Below, piece after piece: positions 1 through 4,585 of a DNA stretch of 6,814 bases; the stretch's first letter is position 1, and every line of letters begins with the position of its first letter. Origin of the DNA: Candidatus Aerophobota bacterium (GTDB lineage Bacteria > Chlamydiota > Chlamydiia > Chlamydiales > GCA-2402025); the NCBI GenBank assembly GCA_002402025.1, contig NVUU01000004.1:16216-23029 (forward strand). Direction: 5' to 3'. Under the pieces are notes generated by a model. That model searched no databases, was not told the origin of the DNA, and worked only from the letters and a program-made list of their open reading frames with translations. Position numbers and translations under genes: made by a program.

Positions 1-390
1 GTTGATCCAAACCAACCAGTAGACAGCGTTTCTCAAGGTTCTGTCTTTGAGTTTTTCATCGAAGAGGAAAAGCTAGAGCATCTAAAAGTCCTAATAAAAA
101 ATGGTGCTGATGTAAACCAAACATTTTTCAGCGATTCTTACAACGAATTCTCTGATAAAATCAGCTGTATTTCCTTTTTTGAGTATGCTCTAACGTGTGG
201 TCTTTTTGATATCGCAGCCTTATTTGCAAGATCTCGTGCAACTGCTATCCATAATAGAATTGGTCATGAAGCTCTAACCATGCTTCAATATGTCAGAAAC
301 CTCATTGATGAGGAAAGTGATAAGGATCTACTTAAAGAACTGCACTCTCTTGAAAACGTTCTTATTAAAAAAGGTGTCTCCGAGTTTTAA
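1..390 (+). CDS. Ankyrin-repeat-like protein, C-terminal fragment
   Basis: This is the 3' end of a gene that begins left of the window. Frame 1 is open from base 1 to a TAA at 388-390 and gives 129 residues. Residues 24-40 contain a recognisable ankyrin second-helix and turn signature, KLEHLKVLIKNGADVNQ. The opening residues VDPNQP look like the turn of a preceding repeat. Residues about 55-78 (SFFEYALTCGLFDIAALFA) look like a further, degenerate helix pair, and the tail is charged and helical without clear repeats. Ankyrin repeats are protein-binding scaffolds; in intracellular bacteria such proteins are often effectors, but no secretion signal can be judged from the C-terminus alone. The last four bases overlap the end of the convergent emrB-like gene. 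The family call is fairly secure, but the partner and function are unknown. Confidence 0.7.
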   Translation, partial: VDPNQPVDSVSQGSVFEFFIEEEKLEHLKVLIKNGADVNQTFFSDSYNEFSDKISCISFFEYALTCGLFDIAALFARSRATAIHNRIGHEALTMLQYVRNLIDEESDKDLLKELHSLENVLIKKGVSEF

Positions 391-1994
391 CTTCTTTTGG
401 GAAGCGGTATCTTCTGCTCTTTTGAGAACGCAAGATAGATCATAAGGATCGTTAAGGATACAAACATCCATCCAAAGATAAAAAAAGCATCGTCAAACGA
501 GGCTATATATGCCTGTTTTGAGATGTTTGCCATTACATATCCATTCGAATATTTCTCAGCAAGAACGTCTGGCGTGCCTGTCGTACCTATGATGCGATTT
601 GTATACCTTGCTATATAGTCCTGATATGCTGCTGAGTTTGTGTTCACCATCTCAGCAAAACGCGTTAGGTGATACGGAAAACGTACCGTTGAAAATATGG
701 AGATAAGAGCAGTACCATAAGCGCCGCCCACTTGTCTGAAGATCGTCACAATAGCTGACGCTTGACCCGCTAAATCATCCGGCATATTTTGAAGAGAAAT
801 CGCTGTAAGAGGCCCTAAGGCAAGCGATGTTCCAAGCGCCCTTATTATAAGAATTAAAAGAATATCCTCTGGTGTAGACTGCAAAGTTAAGGAATGATTC
901 ACAAAACAGCTCACAGCAACGAGCATAAGGCCAGCAATAGCAAAGAAATGGATCTTTACCCATTTACCAAGGATAATCGGAATAAGCCCTCCAAGACCAA
1001 AACAGAAACCAAACATAGAAACTACGATTCCGACAACATTCCTTTCGTACTCGTACATCTCTATCAATAGATTTATAAACGATACCGAAGAACCAAAAAT
1101 CATCACCCCAACAAATGCCATCGCAATGCAGCAAATGGTGAATTCTTTTCTTCTGAAGATCGAAAGTGCAAAAAGAGGCGATTTAGACATTTTATATCGC
1201 CGCAAAAATGCAGATAAAAAACCAACTGATACAATCATGCAGCCAATAGAAAAGTTGGATCTAAATCCAAGCGTATTCCACGGAGCTTTTACCTGTGTTA
1301 GATAAAATAGTGTCGATATAAGAAATAATGCGAAAAATATAAAACTTATATAGTCAAATTTTGGTGTAGGATAGACACCTGTCTCTTTCATAAGGATCCA
1401 GGTAAAAAGCAGACATGGGATTCCCACATATACCCCAAGTAAAAACACTGTCCTCCACGCATATAGCTGACCAAAAAAACCTCCTATAATGCAGCCCAAG
1501 CCAAGTCCCACTCCAAAAGTCATCGCAACATAAATAGTAACAGCAATCTTTAAGGCATTTCCTTTAAATAGCCTTCTGATGACAGTAAGGCTCACCGGAA
1601 AAATAACGCCGCCTCCCATACCAGCTACAATACGGGCAGAAATAAGCATATAGTAATTGGTGGAAATCCCACCAATGAATGAACCTACAACAAATAAAGC
1701 GATCCCAACAAAAAAAAGCCGTTTAAACCCAAATTTACGTGAAAAGAAGATCGATAGTGGAACAGCCACACCAAGAGCAAGCAAAAAGCCAGATTCCACC
1801 CAGTCAATTTTTGTAGCATTTACTGCCATATACCCTTGTATTTCATTCATAGGTATCGCAGTTCCCACAGCTGAAATAACAATAACCACATTTGAAAGAA
1901 TAATATTTGCAAGAAGAAGCCAGTGTCTTAAGCTAGACTCAATCTCAAGAAGACCTGGTGTTTCCCAGTTAAATATCTGTTTTAGTGTAGCCAT
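387..1994 (-). CDS. emrB: EmrB/QacA-type (DHA2) MFS multidrug exporter, 14 TM
   Basis: This 535-residue inner-membrane proton-driven drug exporter is the pump of the tripartite system. About 14 hydrophobic segments are visible (roughly 25-48, 65-84, 92-110, 114-138, 150-174, 182-203, 217-237, 250-268, 291-316, 325-348, 353-371, 383-406, 415-440, 502-524), the DHA2 count. A long loop before the last helix matches the EmrB layout. Family landmarks are WVESGF at 65-70, the motif-A loop SRKFGFKR at 85-92, ARIVAGMGGG at 120-129, and the motif-C-like glycine run GVGLGLGCIIGG at 161-172. The aspartate normally found in TM1 (D-x-T-I-x-N-x-A-L/I-P) appears replaced by V39 upstream of AIP 46-48. The ATG overlaps the adaptor stop as TAATG and has an AAAGG ribosome site 7 nt upstream. 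It is the last gene of the operon, and its stop overlaps the convergent ankyrin gene. Substrate is unknown. Confidence 0.9.
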   Translation of the reverse strand: MATLKQIFNWETPGLLEIESSLRHWLLLANIILSNVVIVISAVGTAIPMNEIQGYMAVNATKIDWVESGFLLALGVAVPLSIFFSRKFGFKRLFFVGIALFVVGSFIGGISTNYYMLISARIVAGMGGGVIFPVSLTVIRRLFKGNALKIAVTIYVAMTFGVGLGLGCIIGGFFGQLYAWRTVFLLGVYVGIPCLLFTWILMKETGVYPTPKFDYISFIFFALFLISTLFYLTQVKAPWNTLGFRSNFSIGCMIVSVGFLSAFLRRYKMSKSPLFALSIFRRKEFTICCIAMAFVGVMIFGSSVSFINLLIEMYEYERNVVGIVVSMFGFCFGLGGLIPIILGKWVKIHFFAIAGLMLVAVSCFVNHSLTLQSTPEDILLILIIRALGTSLALGPLTAISLQNMPDDLAGQASAIVTIFRQVGGAYGTALISIFSTVRFPYHLTRFAEMVNTNSAAYQDYIARYTNRIIGTTGTPDVLAEKYSNGYVMANISKQAYIASFDDAFFIFGWMFVSLTILMIYLAFSKEQKIPLPKRS

Positions 1995-2980
1995 TATCTA
2001 ACCTTTACATATACCTCTGCGGACATCCCCGGGAATAAATAGAGGGGTTCATCCTTTGAAAAACTACTTGGTCTCTTTATTGAAATCTTTACAGGTACTC
2101 TTTGCTCAACTTTAGTATAATTTCCTGTGGCATTATTCTGTGGTATCAGCGTGAACTTTGATGCAGCAGCACCTTTTATCGTGAATATTTCTCCGTAAAA
2201 ATCTACCCCTGGATAGGCATCTATGTGAATTTTGACCTTATCTCCAAGTTTTACTTTTCGTATCTTTTTCTCTTCCAAATTAGCAAGCACCCAAACATCT
2301 TCCAGATCAAACATTGTATAAAGACTTTGTCCAGGTCTTACAACATCTCCAAACCAGATCCAACGCTTTGCGATCATCCCATCTCGCGGAGCTTCTATTA
2401 TGTAATGTGTAAGCTGCGCTTCCACAACCTCTAGCTGTTTTTTTGAGAGGATGTAATTCGCTTTTGCAAGATCAAGTTCTCCTACTGCCATCTCAAAATT
2501 CTTCTGCGCATGATCAAAGTCCTGCTCAGAGATAATGCGATCTTCTATTCCTTTAAGAGCTCTTTCATAATCGTTGCGAATTTTCAGATAGTACGCTTCT
2601 TTCACAACGATTTCTTGTTCTGTACTCACAATTTTTGCTTCCGCTTCTTTTTTCTGAGCAAGAGGAACATTGTTCTGAAGAACTGCTATTATCTGCCCCT
2701 TTTTCACAAAGTCTCCTTCATCCACAAACAAATCCGTAACCTTCTCTGTGACATTAGAACTAAGATCTACGCCATACCCTTCGATAAAGGCATCATTTGT
2801 CCAGACATATGTCATCTTCTCATGAACATAGATCACAATACCAAACGCGACAGCAGCACATACAAGAGCCAGAATAGTCACCTTCCAAGGTGTTTTAAAA
2901 AACCTCTTTTTGTTTGGTTGTATTGTCTCTGGCAATACTTGGTTTGGCACTGGGGTTGGATTAGAACTTGGACTTGTCAC
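1994..2980 (-). CDS. emrA: EmrA/HlyD-type periplasmic adaptor (membrane fusion protein)
   Basis: This 328-residue membrane fusion protein links the EmrB-like pump to the TolC-like channel. A Pro/Asn-rich cytosolic N-terminus (1-25) and basic patch lead into one TM helix at about 33-52. The first half of the biotinyl-lipoyl domain follows (about 70-101, VDEGDFVKKGQ), then a coiled-coil hairpin (about 105-190). The second lipoyl half and beta-barrel start at IIEAPRDGMIAKR (194-206) with GDVVRPGQSL. The C-terminal part carries the EmrA hallmark TLIPQNNATGNYTKVEQRVP, which separates it from general HlyD adaptors. The start is GTG at 2980-2978, supported by AAGAGG 6 nt upstream. The gene begins inside the 3' end of the TolC-like gene (20-bp overlap) and ends in the TAATG junction with emrB. 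Length is slightly below that of E. coli EmrA. Family and role are confident; cargo is not known. Confidence 0.92.
   Translation of the reverse strand: MTSPSSNPTPVPNQVLPETIQPNKKRFFKTPWKVTILALVCAAVAFGIVIYVHEKMTYVWTNDAFIEGYGVDLSSNVTEKVTDLFVDEGDFVKKGQIIAVLQNNVPLAQKKEAEAKIVSTEQEIVVKEAYYLKIRNDYERALKGIEDRIISEQDFDHAQKNFEMAVGELDLAKANYILSKKQLEVVEAQLTHYIIEAPRDGMIAKRWIWFGDVVRPGQSLYTMFDLEDVWVLANLEEKKIRKVKLGDKVKIHIDAYPGVDFYGEIFTIKGAAASKFTLIPQNNATGNYTKVEQRVPVKISIKRPSSFSKDEPLYLFPGMSAEVYVKVR
2002..2006 (-). promoter_or_regulatory. Ribosome binding site for emrB
   Basis: On the minus strand, AAAGG sits 7 nt before the ATG at 1994-1992. It lies inside the final codons of the adaptor gene. With the TAATG stop/start overlap it suggests termination-reinitiation from emrA into emrB. 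Confidence 0.5.
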
Positions 2981-4415
2981 CTTTCACCTCTTGATGCTTA
3001 ATCAAGTCTTCTCCAGTTGCGTGGATCAGACTGTAGTACGCCTTTAATAGATCGTACCTTGATTTATTTTTTGTATTTACTGCCTGTATCAGCCCATCTA
3101 CTGTAATTTGATAATCAAAGATCGTTCCGTAACCTACTTCTAGCTGATCATTTGCAAGTTTTATTGTCTGCTCTGCAAGCTTTACATTGGAAGTTGCAGT
3201 AAGGAAGGTTGAGGCGGACTCTTCTATCTCAAAAACACTCTTACGAACACTTGCAAATGTATCTTGTGTTTCTTTTCTGTATTTGTAGTATTTTGCATTC
3301 TTTTGATACCTTGCCTGTCTTACCCTTCTCTCCCTTCCAAAGCTATCGAAGACAAGCCAATTTAATGTGACTCCCGCACCCCACTGAAATGTCTGATTTG
3401 TAAATCTTGATGAGGGAAGTTCTATTAAGTTTGTCGGAGCACCACCAAAGTTAAAGTTGAAACCAACTTTTGGCATGTACTCACCAAGAGTTTTTGAGAC
3501 CTCTTTTTTTGCAATATTTACCTGGTTCTCATAGACTTTCAATGTCGGTTGGTATTTCAGTGCTTTATCTTCGAAACTTTTGATCTCATATCTTGAAAAG
3601 AGCTTTTGCATCGCTCTTTGCTCACTCTCCGGATAGTCTTCTTTGAAAATCCTTTTTCCAAGGTTCATAGTATTTTCATTAAGAATAGGCTGAAGTTTTT
3701 CCAGCTTCTCTTTTAACTCTGGGATGTCTTGCACAGGGATTTCAACTCTCGCAAAGGTAATTTTTACATCGCCAGGATCATATCCAAGAACTGTCGCAAG
3801 AGAGTCCATGTCGACTTTTCTTTGCTTGATCGACTCGTAATAGTCCGTCGTTGCATTCGCAATCGCTACCTTGGACTGGTTTACGTTATAGAGGATCGAT
3901 GTTCCTATCTCATAGCGGTCTTCCATCTTTTGAGAGAGAAAGGCAAGTAGCTCAATCTTATCCTCTGCTGCATGAATGTTTTCCATATCAAGAATTACAC
4001 GGTAATAGGACACCCTCGTTTGAAATAGCACATCAATAATCGCGGCATTTAGAAGCAGTCTCAACTGCTCTTCAATAAGTGTTGATATTTTAATGTTGTA
4101 ATAGACATCACTTGAAAAAATGGACTGAGTAAGAGCAAGTTGCGTCATAAATGCACTCTTTGAATTCGAGAAAAATTGATCTGCAGATGCAGCAAATGCT
4201 GTTGTGAATGCATCAATCTTAGGAAGCCATTTTGAAATAGATTCAAGTCTACCCTCTTTGGCCTTCTTAAATAGCTCTCTTACCCCATTGACCTGGTTGT
4301 TGTTTTCAATCGCAATCATTTCCGCTTGCTCGAGTGTCAACTTATAAAGAGATATAGGATCGCAAGAAGCACATCGAAAAAAAACAAGAAAGAATAATAC
4401 TAACGCTCTTTTCAT
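2961..4415 (-). CDS. TolC-family outer-membrane efflux protein
   Basis: This 484-residue outer-membrane factor is the exit duct of the export complex and is first in the operon. An N-terminal hydrophobic signal (about 4-13) is followed by CASC at 15-18. Two outer-membrane efflux (OEP) repeats follow. The first (about 26-220) has LTLEQAEMIAIENNNQV (26-42), SKWLPKIDA (61-69), YEIGTSILYNVNQSK (168-182) and SLATVLGYDPG (205-215). The second (about 285-480) has ALKYQPTLKVYENQV (285-299), the strand LNWLVFDSFGR (351-361) and LEVGYGTIFDYQ (425-436). A charged segment at about 230-283 between the repeats is longer than I would expect for the family. The ATG at 4415-4413 has no obvious Shine-Dalgarno sequence; a TATAAT sits about 36 bp upstream. 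The 3' end overlaps the adaptor gene by 20 bp. The family is secure. Orthology to E. coli tolC is not claimed, as it is equally like other drug-system outer-membrane factors. Confidence 0.9.
   Translation of the reverse strand: MKRALVLFFLVFFRCASCDPISLYKLTLEQAEMIAIENNNQVNGVRELFKKAKEGRLESISKWLPKIDAFTTAFAASADQFFSNSKSAFMTQLALTQSIFSSDVYYNIKISTLIEEQLRLLLNAAIIDVLFQTRVSYYRVILDMENIHAAEDKIELLAFLSQKMEDRYEIGTSILYNVNQSKVAIANATTDYYESIKQRKVDMDSLATVLGYDPGDVKITFARVEIPVQDIPELKEKLEKLQPILNENTMNLGKRIFKEDYPESEQRAMQKLFSRYEIKSFEDKALKYQPTLKVYENQVNIAKKEVSKTLGEYMPKVGFNFNFGGAPTNLIELPSSRFTNQTFQWGAGVTLNWLVFDSFGRERRVRQARYQKNAKYYKYRKETQDTFASVRKSVFEIEESASTFLTATSNVKLAEQTIKLANDQLEVGYGTIFDYQITVDGLIQAVNTKNKSRYDLLKAYYSLIHATGEDLIKHQEVKGDKSKF
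2987..2992 (-). promoter_or_regulatory. Ribosome binding site for emrA (sets the GTG start)
   Basis: On the minus strand, AAGAGG lies 6 nt before a GTG codon at 2980-2978. It is the best Shine-Dalgarno match in the operon and supports a GTG start for the adaptor. It lies within the last codons of the TolC-like gene, so ribosomes finishing that gene would pass over it, which favours translational coupling. Confidence 0.6.
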
Positions 4416-4450
4416 GAAATTAAGATCAACTTTATTAATGAATATTATTT

Positions 4451-4456
4451 ATTATA
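4451..4456 (-). promoter_or_regulatory. Candidate -10 box for the efflux operon
   Basis: Read on the minus strand these bases are a perfect TATAAT. A start site about 7 nt downstream would leave a leader of roughly 28 nt before the ATG at 4415. The hexamer 17 bp upstream (TATTTA) is a poor -35 match, so the promoter may be weak or activator-dependent. The region is so AT-rich that a chance TATAAT is plausible. Confidence 0.4.
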
Positions 4457-4485
4457 AATAGAATAAACATAATTAAATAACAAAC

Positions 4486-4496
4486 AGTTACTAACT
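4486..4496. repeat. 11-bp palindrome AGTTACTAACT
   Basis: AGTTA-C-TAACT is a perfect inverted repeat about a central C. It lies some 30 bp upstream of the candidate minus-strand -10 box, close to where an activator or repressor of the efflux operon could bind. Its low complexity means it could be chance. Confidence 0.3.
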
Positions 4497-4530
4497 AAAC
4501 ATAACCAAAAAGATTGTGGTTTAGATCTCT

Positions 4531-4559
4531 TTTATAAAATGCCCAAGATTGTTTATAGT
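4531..4559 (+). promoter_or_regulatory. Candidate sigma70-type promoter for gshF
   Basis: TTTATA at 4531-4536 (4 of 6 to TTGACA) and TATAGT at 4554-4559 (5 of 6 to TATAAT) are separated by 17 bp. A start about 7 nt after the -10 would leave a leader of roughly 20 nt before the ATG at 4586. The -10 lies inside the palindrome at 4551-4563. This is a motif match only. Confidence 0.35.
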
Positions 4560-4563
4560 AAAC
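4551..4563. repeat. 13-bp palindrome overlapping candidate gshF -10
   Basis: GTTTA-TAG-TAAAC is a perfect inverted repeat with a 3-nt centre. It encloses the TATAGT candidate -10 box of gshF, so a protein bound here would block that promoter. It shares the element TAAAC with bases near the other palindrome (CTAACTAAAC ending at 4500). Operator function is inference. Confidence 0.3.
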
Positions 4564-4585
4564 CTTTTGGATACGAATAAGCGAT

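Larger units (their letters stand above)
4416..4585. promoter_or_regulatory. Divergent AT-rich intergenic region, efflux operon / gshF
   Basis: These 170 bases separate the start codons of two divergently transcribed units. I see no open reading frame or RNA gene in them. The left half (about 4425-4500) is extremely AT-rich. Candidate promoters for both directions and two short palindromes are listed separately. With so little space, both promoters must lie close together, so one regulator bound here could affect both units. No known operator or riboswitch was recognised. Confidence 0.6.

Noticed and set aside
336..389. Possible minus-strand terminator after emrB (GGAGACACC followed by six Ts)
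   Set aside because: The GC-rich part is not self-complementary, so there is no real stem before the T-run.
399..415. GGAAG/CTTCT stem followed by a few Ts just after the ankyrin stop, considered as a terminator
   Set aside because: The stem is only 4-5 bp with a wobble pair, the T-run is short and offset, and the sequence encodes the conserved-frame C-terminus of emrB.
1202..1216. 15-bp direct repeat GCAAAAATGCAGATA shared with 4623-4637, the latter starting with a small CTGCA/TGCAG hairpin
   Set aside because: Both copies lie inside well-conserved coding genes in different frames and strands, the element is A-rich, and no third copy or mobile-element context was seen. Chance is the simplest explanation.
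2510..3001. 163-codon + strand open frame opposite emrA
   Set aside because: It is the antisense shadow of the adaptor gene, which has strong family motifs in its own frame; the + strand product is Cys/Phe/His-rich with no recognisable domain.
4416..4585. Riboswitch, small RNA or tRNA in the intergenic region
   Set aside because: No cloverleaf, conserved aptamer core or stable GC-containing hairpin was visible; the region is nearly all A and T with only short palindromes.
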